NCBI GenBank assembly: GCA_045531795.1
Contig: JAZSET010000076.1
Span: forward strand, 1-30,012
Direction of reading: 5' to 3'
Source of the DNA: UBA4717 sp045531795
Lineage (GTDB): Bacteria; Bacillota; Clostridia; Oscillospirales; CAG-272
Length of the DNA: 30,012 bases
In this document: piece after piece, positions 22,871 to 29,915 of the stretch
Layout of the letters: the number at the start of each line of letters is the position of its first letter
Numbering within the stretch: the stretch's first letter is position 1
Position numbers and translations under genes: made by a program
Notes under the pieces: generated by a model
The model's database searches: none
The model's input: only the letters and a program-made list of their open reading frames with translations
Told to the model about the DNA's origin: nothing

Positions 22871-22928
22871 TGCATAAATTTTTTATCAGTGGTGATGCGC
22901 GGTCTAAAGTCCACAAGGAGGTGTAAAA

Positions 22929-23318
22929 ATGGCTAACATCATTTCATCCTACGAAACCATGTTTATCGTTGATATGTCAAACGGCGAAGAGGCTGTAAAG
23001 GCTCTCGTTGAAAAGTTTACTGACCTTATCGCGAAAAACGGTACTGTTGAAGAGGTGAACGAATGGGGAAGCCGTAAGCTTGCTTACCCTATCAATGACC
23101 TTAACGAAGGTTATTATGTAATCGTTAACTTCAAGAGTGCTCCCAGTTTCCCGGCTGAGCTTGAGCGTATCTTCGGCATTACCGAAGGCATTATGCGTTC
23201 TGTAGTAATCAAGCTCGACGAAAAGATGCTCGCAAAGAAGGCTGCGAAAGCTGCAAGTGCTGCAGAAAAGGCGGCTGAAGCAGTTGAAGCTGCAAGCGAA
23301 CAGACAGACGCTGAATAA
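22929..23318 (+). CDS. rpsF: 30S ribosomal protein S6
   Basis: 129 residues. The start SSYETMFIVDMS, the middle NEWGSRKLAYPINDLNEGYYVIVNFKS, and RIFGITEGIMRSVVIKLDE are diagnostic of bacterial S6, which binds the central domain of 16S rRNA together with S18. A tail of about 25 residues rich in Ala, Lys and Glu (from about 103) extends beyond the core fold, as in many Clostridia. AAGGAGG precedes the ATG. It is first gene of the classic rpsF-ssb-rpsR operon, with a strong promoter and a structured leader. Codon choice is visibly biased, as expected for high expression. Confidence 0.98.
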   Translation: MANIISSYETMFIVDMSNGEEAVKALVEKFTDLIAKNGTVEEVNEWGSRKLAYPINDLNEGYYVIVNFKSAPSFPAELERIFGITEGIMRSVVIKLDEKMLAKKAAKAASAAEKAAEAVEAASEQTDAE

Positions 23319-23360
23319 GTAAAAGGAAATCAAGGAACACAAAAATAAGGAGTGTGCTTT

Positions 23361-23801
23361 ATGGCTAATTTCAATCTTAACAAGATTACACTCGGCGGTA
23401 GACTTACTGCCGAACCTGAACTCAGACAGACTAATTCCGGCGTTATGGTAACATCTGTAGGCCTTGCCGTAAACAGAAGATATGTAAATCGCGAGGATTC
23501 TCAGGCACAGCAGACAGACTTCTTTAACCTTGTAGCATGGAGAGGAATGGCAGAGTTCATATCCAAGTATTTCCACAAGGGTTCGTCTATATGTGTTGTA
23601 GGCTCTGTTCAGGTAAGAAATTGGACAGATACGCAGGGAAACAAGCGTACATCTGTTGATGTACAGGTTGATGAGGCATATTTTGTAGACAGCAAGTCCG
23701 AAGCTTCATCATATAGCCCCGCAGGTGACGTTCCTTATGCTTCATCCGATGCAAACTCAAACTTTGATGTAATTCCGGATGAAGAAGATTTACCGTTCTG
23801 A
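23361..23801 (+). CDS. ssb: Single-stranded DNA-binding protein
   Basis: 146 residues from the ATG at 23361, which AAGGAG (23347-23352) precedes by 8 bases; a start 9 bases upstream is less well placed. The OB fold opens with FNLNKITLGGRLTAEPELRQT and continues through TDFFNLVAWRGMAEFISKYFHKGSSICVVGSVQVRNW. The disordered tail ends in the acidic tip DEEDLPF, which recruits replication and repair proteins. It coats single-stranded DNA during replication, repair and recombination. Its place between rpsF and rpsR is the conserved arrangement. Confidence 0.98.
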   Translation: MANFNLNKITLGGRLTAEPELRQTNSGVMVTSVGLAVNRRYVNREDSQAQQTDFFNLVAWRGMAEFISKYFHKGSSICVVGSVQVRNWTDTQGNKRTSVDVQVDEAYFVDSKSEASSYSPAGDVPYASSDANSNFDVIPDEEDLPF

Positions 23802-23840
23802 TTTAGTGAACGGACAAAATAATACAGGAGGTTTCATCTA

Positions 23841-24104
23841 ATGGATAACGTAAGAGAAAACAGAGATGCTCAGAAGCCTTTCCGCGCTGTTAACCGCAAG
23901 AGAAAGAAAGTCTGCATTTTCTGTGCTGATAAGATTGACTACATTGATTACAAGGATGTAGCAAGACTCAGAAAGTTTACAAGCGAAAGAGCTAAGATTC
24001 TTCCCAGAAGAATTTCAGGCGCATGTGCAAAGCACCAGCGTCAGATTACTGTTGCAATCAAGCGCGCAAGAGTAGTTGCTCTTATGCCTTTCGTAAGCGA
24101 CTAA
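23841..24104 (+). CDS. rpsR: 30S ribosomal protein S18
   Basis: 87 residues. RKRKKVCIFCADKIDYIDYKD opens the conserved core and LRKFTSERAKILPRRISGACAKHQRQITVAIKRARVVALMPF completes it. Three cysteines (CIFC and GAC) are present, in the arrangement of the zinc-binding type of S18; this reading is from pattern. It binds 16S rRNA with S6. AGGAGG sits at ideal distance before the ATG. It is the last gene of the operon and a strong terminator follows. Confidence 0.97.
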   Translation: MDNVRENRDAQKPFRAVNRKRKKVCIFCADKIDYIDYKDVARLRKFTSERAKILPRRISGACAKHQRQITVAIKRARVVALMPFVSD

Positions 24105-24112
24105 TTAAAGTT

Positions 24113-24143
24113 GAACGGACAGTAATCCTGTCCGTTCTTTTAG
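24113..24143 (+). terminator. Intrinsic terminator after rpsR
   Basis: GAACGGACAG (24113-24122) pairs with CTGTCCGTTC (24128-24137), with a 5-base loop and TTTTAGTA tail. It lies only 23 bases before the start of the next gene, which must rely on read-through or on a promoter I could not identify. Confidence 0.9.
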
Positions 24144-24160
24144 TATACGGAGAATATATA

Positions 24161-24358
24161 ATGAAAGTAACACTGAATGAAAATGAAGAAATAGTAAAGA
24201 TTATAAAAGAGGGACTTGAGCGCACGGGTGGATACTGTCCTTGTGTCAGAGAACAGAGTGAGGACACAAAGTGTATGTGCAAACAGTTCAAAGAACAGAT
24301 AAAAGACCCTGAATTTGAGGGATATTGCCACTGTATGCTATACTACAAATCAAAGTAA
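24161..24358 (+). CDS. Ferredoxin:thioredoxin reductase catalytic (beta) subunit-like protein
   Basis: 65 residues from the ATG at 24161, with CGGAGA just upstream. All six cysteines of the catalytic subunit pattern appear as three CxC pairs: CPC (26-28), CMC (38-40) and CHC (56-58), the last inside the typical CHCMLYY ending. In the known enzyme these hold a [4Fe-4S] cluster beside a redox-active disulfide and pass electrons from ferredoxin to thioredoxin. The middle pair is CMC instead of the usual CPC, the spacing between first and second pairs is short, and the protein is smaller than the plant and cyanobacterial subunit. No alpha-subunit gene is nearby. The thioredoxin gene 23 bases downstream is the obvious partner. 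Confidence 0.85.
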   Translation: MKVTLNENEEIVKIIKEGLERTGGYCPCVREQSEDTKCMCKQFKEQIKDPEFEGYCHCMLYYKSK

Positions 24359-24381
24359 ATATACAAACAAGGAGAATTATT

Positions 24382-24693
24382 ATGGCAGAAATAATGCTTA
24401 CAAAAGAAAATTTTGAACAGGAAGTTATAAACTCAGATAAGCCTGTGCTTATTGACTTTTTCGCAGACTGGTGCGGTCCCTGCAGAATGATAGCACCCAC
24501 AATTGAAGAAATAGCAGAAGAATATGCGGATGTTTATAAGGTTTGCAAGGTAAATGTTGATAACGATCCCGAGCTTGCCACAGCATTTAATGTAGTAAGT
24601 ATCCCTATGCTTGCGGTAATCAAAGACGGAGAAACAGTAAACACTGCCGTAGGCTTTATGGCAAAGGATAAAATTTTAGAGTTATTTGCATAA
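24382..24693 (+). CDS. trxA: Thioredoxin
   Basis: 103 residues, the standard size. The active site is FFADWCGPCRMIAPT with Cys31 and Cys34, and the cis-proline appears in VVSIPMLAVIKDGE. It reduces protein disulfides in the cytoplasm. AAGGAGA precedes the ATG at 24382; a longer frame from 24325 is only overlap with the preceding gene. Encoded directly after a ferredoxin:thioredoxin-reductase-like protein and not near an NADPH-dependent trxB, it may be recharged from ferredoxin, which suits an anaerobe. That route is inferred. Confidence 0.95.
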   Translation: MAEIMLTKENFEQEVINSDKPVLIDFFADWCGPCRMIAPTIEEIAEEYADVYKVCKVNVDNDPELATAFNVVSIPMLAVIKDGETVNTAVGFMAKDKILELFA

Positions 24694-24707
24694 AACGAGG
24701 CTATGTT

Positions 24708-25289
24708 ATGTTAAAAAAATGTCTTGATTTGTTTTTGTCATTCTTTAAAATCGGGCTTTTCACTTTTGGCGGCGGATATGCTATGATTTCACTAATCGAA
24801 AACGAATTCGTTGAAAACAAAAAAACCTTAGATCACGATGAGTTTATGAATTTAGTGGTAATTGCAGAATCAACTCCGGGCCCGATTGCCATAAACAGTG
24901 CAACCTATATCGGCTATAGGAGCGCCGGTGTTTTAGGCTCTCTGTTTGCAACCATCGGCGTTTGCGTTCCGTCATTTGTGATTATTTATATAATCTCAAT
25001 GTTTTTTGATAAATTTATGGAGTTTCAGATTGTTGCTTCGGCCTTCAGCGGAATACAGGTATGCGTTGTTTATCTCATTTTCTCCGCCGGCCTTAAAATG
25101 CTGAAAAAAATGAAGAAAAAACCTCTTCCCATAGTGCTTGTCTCCCTTACAATAACTCTTATGGTGCTTTTTTCGGTTTTTGCTGTTAGTTTTTCAACTA
25201 TTTATTTCATCTTAATCGGTGCGGCAGTCGGACTTTTCTCCTACATTTTAAATTCTGTTGTAAATAAAAGCAAGGAGGAAAAGAAATGA
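24708..25289 (+). CDS. Chromate transporter (ChrA) half-size protein, first of pair
   Basis: 193 residues with about five membrane helices. The CHR-domain signature appears at the N-terminus: FFKIGLFTFGGGYAMISLIENEF, then IAESTPGPIAINSATYIGY. Short-chain CHR proteins occur as adjacent pairs that form one transporter of the CHR family. Chromate export is known for aerobic homologues; in anaerobes the natural substrate of such pairs is uncertain. It begins 14 bases after trxA and its stop overlaps the next start (ATGA), so the pair is translated together. Confidence 0.93.
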   Translation: MLKKCLDLFLSFFKIGLFTFGGGYAMISLIENEFVENKKTLDHDEFMNLVVIAESTPGPIAINSATYIGYRSAGVLGSLFATIGVCVPSFVIIYIISMFFDKFMEFQIVASAFSGIQVCVVYLIFSAGLKMLKKMKKKPLPIVLVSLTITLMVLFSVFAVSFSTIYFILIGAAVGLFSYILNSVVNKSKEEKK

Positions 25290-25852
25290 TTTACTTAAAG
25301 TTGTTTTTGACCTTTTTGCAGATAGGCGCATTCTCTTTTGGCGGCGGATATGCTATGATTTCGATAATCAGAGAAAAGTGTCTCGCCAATATGTGGCTTA
25401 CCGAAGATGCAATTATGAATTTTATAGCAGTTGCCGAATCAACACCAGGTCCGATTGCAATTAATATGGCAACCTTTGTAGGCTCATCACAGGGTGGGCT
25501 TGCGGGATCATTTTTTGCGACTCTCGGAGTAGTTTTACCCTCATTTATAATTATTATTATAATTGCTTCAATACTTAAGAATATTCTTAAATACAAAGCA
25601 GTTCAGTCTGTCTTATCAGGAATAAAGCCTGTAGTAACAGGTCTTATTATTGCAACTGCAGTTACTATGTTTCTCAGCACTGTCCTCGGATTTACAACAA
25701 TCGACGGCGGCTTTAGTTTTAACTATATCGGTGCAATAATACTTGCTTTGGTAATTCTTTTGTCACTTTTATATAAGAAGCTCTTTAAAAAGAAAATCTC
25801 TCCCATAATTCTGATACTGTTTTCAGCAGTGCTTGGTATATTATTCTGTTAA
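25286..25852 (+). CDS. Chromate transporter (ChrA) half-size protein, second of pair
   Basis: 188 residues, a paralogue of its neighbour. FLQIGAFSFGGGYAMISIIREKC and VAESTPGPIAINMATFVG repeat the CHR signature in the same positions. About five to six membrane helices, ending in a hydrophobic C-terminus. It starts inside the last codons of the first copy with GGAGGAAAAG just upstream. A 28-base stretch around the FGGGYAMIS motif is identical at DNA level in both copies (24763-24790 and 25335-25362), pointing to duplication or gene conversion. Transport role as for the first copy. Confidence 0.93.
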   Translation: MIYLKLFLTFLQIGAFSFGGGYAMISIIREKCLANMWLTEDAIMNFIAVAESTPGPIAINMATFVGSSQGGLAGSFFATLGVVLPSFIIIIIIASILKNILKYKAVQSVLSGIKPVVTGLIIATAVTMFLSTVLGFTTIDGGFSFNYIGAIILALVILLSLLYKKLFKKKISPIILILFSAVLGILFC

Positions 25853-25857
25853 CTACA

Positions 25858-25895
25858 AAAATTCCCACATAGTTACGTGGGAATTTTCTTTTTTT
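25858..25895 (+). terminator. Intrinsic terminator after the ChrA pair
   Basis: AAAATTCCCAC (25858-25868) pairs with GTGGGAATTTT (25877-25887), with an 8-base loop and CTTTTTTT tail. Confidence 0.93.
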
Positions 25896-25897
25896 GC

Positions 25898-25926
25898 TTG
25901 AAATTTGCATAGAGTTGTGTTACAAT
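25898..25926 (+). promoter_or_regulatory. Sigma-A-type promoter of the SGNH hydrolase gene
   Basis: TTGAAA (25898-25903), 17 bases, TACAAT (25921-25926), starting right after the preceding terminator. Confidence 0.8.
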
Positions 25927-25959
25927 AAATTCAACAAAAAGCCTCAGGAGATTATGAAA

Positions 25960-27018
25960 ATGAGCGATATAACAAAGGTTGACAAAAATTTTATAGTAGA
26001 TACAAAAATTGAAAAAAGCGATATTGTTTTCTATGATGTAAAAGAAAAACCATTTGACTTGAGAGGAGTAATTTTTGAAAACGGCAAATTCCGCAGAATG
26101 CCTGAAGCGGATGCTAAAGCAGTCAGCGGCAGCGTTAGCATACTCCATTCCCACACAGCCGGAGGCAGAGTCCGCTTTATAACAGACAGCCCTTATGTTG
26201 CAATCAATGTAAAATATGGGGCACTATCCAAGATGCCCCATTTTGCTTTCACGGGTTCATTCGGATTTGATCTTTATCTAAAAAGAGACGGCGTTGAAAG
26301 CTACTACAACTCCTTTGTTCCTCCTGTGGATATAAAAGAATCATTTGAAAAGGTAATCAATTTTGCAGAATATAAAGAGAGAGAAGTTACAATAAACTTC
26401 CCTATCTACGCAGAGGTATGTGAGCTTTACATCGGTCTTTCTGATAAGGCGACAGTAAAAGAACCATCTCCTTATAAATTTGAAAAGCCTTTCGTATTTT
26501 ACGGCTCATCAATTACACAGGGCGGATGCTCGTCAAGACCTGGCTCCTGTTATACCGCTCTTGTTTCCAGAAGATTTGATGCAGACCACATAAATCTCGG
26601 ATTTTCGGGCTCAGCCAAAGCAGAGGATGCAATGGCTGAATATATAAGCCGTCTTGATATGTCGCTTTTTGTTTATGACTATGACTATAATGCCAACAAC
26701 CCCGAGCAGCTTGCCAATACACACGAAAAAATGTTTAAAACAGTCCGTGCAGCTAACCCGGATTTGCCTATAATTATTATGCCGAGACCAAATTATGGTG
26801 TTACCGATACGGATGCAAGACACAAAATCATCAAGGCAACTTATGATAATGCGGTAGAGGCGGGAGATAAGAATGTCTACTTTATCTCAAGCCGTGAGCT
26901 TATGGCCGACTGCAAATATGAGGGTACGGTAGATAACTGCCACCCAACAGATGCCGGCTTTGCATCTATGGCAAAGGCGGTAAACTCTGTAATAGAAAAA
27001 ATATTCGAGGTGGAATAA
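25960..27018 (+). CDS. SGNH/GDSL hydrolase with N-terminal beta domain
   Basis: 352 residues from the ATG at 25960, 9 bases after AGGAG; an ATG at 25954 is too close to that site. The N-terminal part (about 25-165) resembles the beta domain that accompanies this lipase family and includes GFDLYLKR. The catalytic domain (about 176-350) shows block I FYGSSITQGG (nucleophile Ser184), block II GFSGSAK, block III VYDYDYNANN and the terminal Asp325-x-x-His328 in DNCHPTD. No signal peptide is seen, so it appears cytoplasmic. Such enzymes are esterases, often removing acyl groups from carbohydrates; the substrate is unknown. The following gene starts at once after its stop codon. Confidence 0.9.
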   Translation: MSDITKVDKNFIVDTKIEKSDIVFYDVKEKPFDLRGVIFENGKFRRMPEADAKAVSGSVSILHSHTAGGRVRFITDSPYVAINVKYGALSKMPHFAFTGSFGFDLYLKRDGVESYYNSFVPPVDIKESFEKVINFAEYKEREVTINFPIYAEVCELYIGLSDKATVKEPSPYKFEKPFVFYGSSITQGGCSSRPGSCYTALVSRRFDADHINLGFSGSAKAEDAMAEYISRLDMSLFVYDYDYNANNPEQLANTHEKMFKTVRAANPDLPIIIMPRPNYGVTDTDARHKIIKATYDNAVEAGDKNVYFISSRELMADCKYEGTVDNCHPTDAGFASMAKAVNSVIEKIFEVE

Positions 27019-27765
27019 TTGGGTTTTAAGGAAACAAAGTTTTATAAATGGCTTGATAATTACTGGTACCATTATAAATGGATAACTCTGATTGTACTTT
27101 TGTTTGCAACTGTCGCGACAATAGGTACTGTGCAGATGTTTGCCCGCCAGAAGGGTGATATTTATGTTCTTTATGCAGGCCCGGCGGTGGTGAATCTTCA
27201 AAATGAAACCTACATAGAAAGAGCCTTTTCAAAACTTGATGAAAAGGATTATAACAATGACGGTGAGATTATTACCGTGCTTCGAAGCCTTACTCTTTTT
27301 TCTCCTGAGGAAATTTCGGGGCAGACTGAAGATGAGGTAAAAGAGGTGGGAGTACCTAACGAGGGGTATACACTGAATGAGCAGATGATTGGTGTGCAGA
27401 TGTCAAACACACTGCAAACCTTTAATCAGGAAATATTAGGCGGTGATTCGGTAATATGTCTTCTGTCTCCCTATGCTTACGGTATTGTCAGACAGGCAGA
27501 CGGTTTTTTGCCTCTTAAAGATGCTATCGGATATCAGCCCCCAAATGCTTACGATGACTGTTCCCTGCTTTTAAAGGATACGGATTTCGGCAACCTTGAG
27601 GGACTTGCGTATCTTCCCGATGATACTTTAATCTGCATAAGGCGGATTTCAAGTATGTCATTTATGAAAGGGCAAAAGAAAACTGAAGCTGCATATAACT
27701 ATCAGCTTGAAAAATTCAATCTCGCAATTACTTATGAACATATCCCCGAAAACAGCGAAAACTGA
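27019..27765 (+). CDS. Single-pass membrane protein of unknown function
   Basis: 248 residues starting at a TTG directly after the SGNH stop; GAGGTGGAA within the end of the preceding gene serves as ribosome binding site. The first 20 residues are aromatic and charged (KFYKWLDNYWYHYKW), then one membrane helix (about 21-40), then about 205 residues outside by inside-positive reasoning. I recognise no family. The polar part alternates strands and helices and has GGDSVICLLSPYAYGIV and GLAYLPDDTLICIRR, vaguely like the core of periplasmic-binding folds, but this is too weak to assign. Coupled translation suggests a shared process with the hydrolase. No clear intrinsic terminator follows it. Confidence 0.78.
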   Translation: MGFKETKFYKWLDNYWYHYKWITLIVLLFATVATIGTVQMFARQKGDIYVLYAGPAVVNLQNETYIERAFSKLDEKDYNNDGEIITVLRSLTLFSPEEISGQTEDEVKEVGVPNEGYTLNEQMIGVQMSNTLQTFNQEILGGDSVICLLSPYAYGIVRQADGFLPLKDAIGYQPPNAYDDCSLLLKDTDFGNLEGLAYLPDDTLICIRRISSMSFMKGQKKTEAAYNYQLEKFNLAITYEHIPENSEN

Positions 27766-27847
27766 TGTTAAAATATCCTAAAGCGCATAAAAAAAGGTTG
27801 CTATTTTAATTAAATGTGACGAAATTATTAAAAATGAAATAAAACTC

Positions 27848-27876
27848 TTGTAAAAGACGAATAAATAGGTTAAAAT
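27848..27876 (+). promoter_or_regulatory. Sigma-A-type promoter of gap
   Basis: TTGTAA (27848-27853), 17 bases, TAAAAT (27871-27876). The leader, about 90 bases, contains a loose dyad around GTATAC/GTATGC (27879-27896). The remaining 27766-27847 stretch is AT-rich with no gene seen. Confidence 0.65.
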
Positions 27877-27971
27877 AGTATACGTTGGGGTATGCACAGT
27901 AATTGTTAAAAATTTAACGCATACTTAAAAACAGTAAAAAAATTATTTATATAAAACGGAGGAATTTACCA

Positions 27972-29006
27972 ATGTCAGTTAAAGTTGCTATTAACGGATT
28001 TGGCCGTATCGGACGTCTTGCATTCAGACAGATGTTCGGTGCAGAAGGCTACGAAATCGTAGCTATCAACGACCTTACAAAGCCCTCAATGCTCGCACAT
28101 CTTCTTAAGTATGATACCGCTCAGGGCGGTTACTGCGGCAAGATCGGCGAAGGTCTCCATACTGTATGTGCTGACGATGAAGCAGGCACAATCACAGTTG
28201 ACGGAAAGACACTTAAGATTTACGCAGAAAAGGACGCTAAGGATCTTCCCTGGGGTCAGATCGGCGTAGACGTAGTACTCGAGTGCACAGGTTTCTACTG
28301 CTCAAAGGAAAAGTCACAGGCTCACATTGATGCAGGTGCAAAGAAGGTAGTTATTTCTGCTCCCGCAGGTAATGACCTCAAGACAATCGTATTCAGCGTT
28401 AACGAAAACACACTTACAAAGGAAGACAACATCATTTCTGCTGCTTCCTGCACAACAAACTGCCTTGCTCCTATGGCAAAGGCTCTTAACGATTACGCTA
28501 CTATCGAAAGCGGTATCATGAGCACAATCCATGCTTACACAGGCGACCAGATGATTCTTGACGGTCCTCACAGAAAGGGCGACCTCAGACGTGCAAGAGC
28601 TGGTGCAGCTAACATCGTTCCTAACTCAACAGGTGCAGCTAAGGCTATCGGTCTTGTTATTCCTGAACTCAACGGCAAGCTTATCGGTTCTGCTCAGAGA
28701 GTTCCTGTTCCGACAGGTTCTACAACAATCCTTACAGCTGTTGTTAAGGGCAAGGACGTAACTAAGGAAGGCATCAATGCAGCTATGAAGGCAGCAGCTT
28801 CCGAATCATTCGGTTACAATGAAGACCAGATCGTATCTTCCGACGTTATCGGTATGCGCTACGGTTCACTCTTCGATGCTACACAGACAATGGTTTCCAA
28901 GGTAGCTGATGACACTTACCAGGTACAGGTTGTTTCTTGGTATGATAATGAAAACTCATACACAAGCCAGATGGTAAGAACAATCAAGTACTTCGCAGAA
29001 CTTTAA
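27972..29006 (+). CDS. gap: Glyceraldehyde-3-phosphate dehydrogenase (phosphorylating)
   Basis: 344 residues. It oxidises glyceraldehyde 3-phosphate to 1,3-bisphosphoglycerate with NAD+ in glycolysis. The Rossmann start VKVAINGFGRIGRLAFRQ, the catalytic Cys160 in SAASCTTNCLAPMAK and His187 in STIHAYTGDQ are all present. Asn33-Asp34 in VAINDLT fits NAD specificity. GGAGG precedes the ATG at 27972. Codon use is narrow, as for rpsF, consistent with very high expression. It stands alone; no pgk or tpiA follows, unlike many Firmicutes gap operons. Flanked by its own promoter and a strong terminator. Confidence 0.98.
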   Translation: MSVKVAINGFGRIGRLAFRQMFGAEGYEIVAINDLTKPSMLAHLLKYDTAQGGYCGKIGEGLHTVCADDEAGTITVDGKTLKIYAEKDAKDLPWGQIGVDVVLECTGFYCSKEKSQAHIDAGAKKVVISAPAGNDLKTIVFSVNENTLTKEDNIISAASCTTNCLAPMAKALNDYATIESGIMSTIHAYTGDQMILDGPHRKGDLRRARAGAANIVPNSTGAAKAIGLVIPELNGKLIGSAQRVPVPTGSTTILTAVVKGKDVTKEGINAAMKAAASESFGYNEDQIVSSDVIGMRYGSLFDATQTMVSKVADDTYQVQVVSWYDNENSYTSQMVRTIKYFAEL

Positions 29007-29017
29007 TTCTGAAAAGT

Positions 29018-29054
29018 AAAAGGTAGAAACGGAAATCCGTTTCTACCTTTTTTA
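29018..29054. terminator. Bidirectional terminator between gap and the GNAT gene
   Basis: AAAAGGTAGAAACGGA (29018-29033) is complementary to TCCGTTTCTACCTTTT (29036-29051), followed by more T. The A-tract on the other arm serves the minus-strand gene. Confidence 0.93.
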
Positions 29055-29055
29055 T

Positions 29056-29649
29056 TTAGTCAATAATTTCTTTTTGCATATACTCAGTTTTGAGAATAGC
29101 GCAGGTGCCAATGTCTTTGTATTCACCCTTGACTTTCATAGACTCACGGGCTGTTCCCTCAGATTTCATATTGCATTTTTCCATAACACGGAAACTCGCA
29201 TCATTTCCTATAATATATTTTGCTTCAATTCTGTTAAGATTAAGCTCATTAAAAGCAAGTTCAAGTACGCGTCTGACAGCCTCGCAGGCGTACCCTTTTC
29301 CCGAATATGCCGGATTTATAACATAGCCTATCTCACCCGAGTTGTTTTCACGGTCAATTTTTGTAAATCCGCAGGTGCCGATCATCTTGTACTCTTCCTT
29401 GAGAACAATTGCCCAGTCGTAAAAGGCACCGTCACGGTAGCGGCTTTGTACATAACTGAGATAACTTTCGGTGTAAGAGAGACTTTCGTGAGGAGACCAT
29501 AGTAAATATTTTGTAACCTCCTCGAGCTTTGCATATTCGTACATATCCTCAGCATCGTTAACACGCATCGGGCGGAGTTCAAGCCTGTCACAGTCAAGTA
29601 CGGGCATAGGATAAAGAATGTCACGTTTGCGTTTGCCGAAAATTTTCAT
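29056..29649 (-). CDS. GNAT-family N-acetyltransferase (RimJ/RimL type)
   Basis: 197 residues from the ATG at 29649, preceded by AAGGAGG at 7 bases; a start 42 bases upstream has no such site and would overlap the promoter. LDCDRLELRPMRVNDAEDMYEYAK opens as in RimJ/RimL-like acetyltransferases. IGTCGFTKIDRENNSGEIGYVINPAYSGKGYACEAVRRVLELAF gives the acetyl-CoA pyrophosphate loop (Y-S-G-K-G-Y-A), and NRIEAKYIIGNDASFRVMEKCNMKSEG matches motif B. Acetyl-CoA donates to an amine or protein N-terminus; the substrate is not predictable. It is monocistronic. Confidence 0.92.
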   Translation of the reverse strand: MKIFGKRKRDILYPMPVLDCDRLELRPMRVNDAEDMYEYAKLEEVTKYLLWSPHESLSYTESYLSYVQSRYRDGAFYDWAIVLKEEYKMIGTCGFTKIDRENNSGEIGYVINPAYSGKGYACEAVRRVLELAFNELNLNRIEAKYIIGNDASFRVMEKCNMKSEGTARESMKVKGEYKDIGTCAILKTEYMQKEIID

Positions 29650-29682
29650 GACAGACCTCCTTGTAAAGCAAGTGATAATACT

Positions 29683-29711
29683 ATTATACAATGCACCGGA
29701 ATAATTTTCAA
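29683..29711 (-). promoter_or_regulatory. Sigma-A-type promoter of the GNAT gene
   Basis: Minus strand: TTGAAA (29711-29706), 17 bases, TATAAT (29688-29683). Confidence 0.87.
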
Positions 29712-29749
29712 GGGAAAGACAAAAAAATGTGTAATTTTCAAAAAAAGTA

Positions 29750-29778
29750 TTGCAATTTCGTTTTGTTTGTGATATAAT
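29750..29778 (+). promoter_or_regulatory. Promoter of tRNA-Glu
   Basis: TTGCAA (29750-29755), 17 bases, TATAAT (29773-29778), ending 20 bases before the mature tRNA 5' end. Confidence 0.85.
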
Positions 29779-29798
29779 AATCCACGCACCGAATAAAC

Positions 29799-29873
29799 GG
29801 CCCGTTGGTCAAGCGGCTAAGACACCGCCCTCTCAAGGCGGATACGGGGGTTCGATTCCCCCACGGGTCACCA
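29799..29873 (+). tRNA. tRNA-Glu, anticodon CTC, CCA encoded
   Basis: 75 bases including an encoded CCA (29871-29873). The acceptor arm GGCCCGT pairs with ACGGGTC (one G-T). The anticodon stem CCGCC (29825-29829) and GGCGG (29837-29841) enclose the loop CTCTCAA, giving anticodon CTC at 29832-29834, which reads GAG. The T arm is GGGGG-TTCGATT-CCCCC. The variable loop is short, ruling out Leu or Ser. Confidence 0.95.
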
Positions 29874-29915
29874 AATCAAAACACACCGTCTATGACGGTG
29901 TGTTTTGATTTTCCA
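29874..29915 (+). terminator. Intrinsic terminator after tRNA-Glu
   Basis: AATCAAAACACACCGTC (29874-29890) is exactly complementary to 29894-29910 around a TAT loop, followed by TTCC. The 17-bp perfect stem begins directly after CCA. Confidence 0.88.

Noticed and set aside
26887..27232. Minus-strand open frames of about 70-100 codons opposite the SGNH and membrane-protein genes
   Set aside because: They are antisense to well-supported genes, lack ribosome binding sites and resemble no protein family.
27879..27896. GTATAC...GTATGC dyad in the gap leader as a CggR-type operator
   Set aside because: Imperfect and short, and no cggR gene is adjacent to gap in this window.
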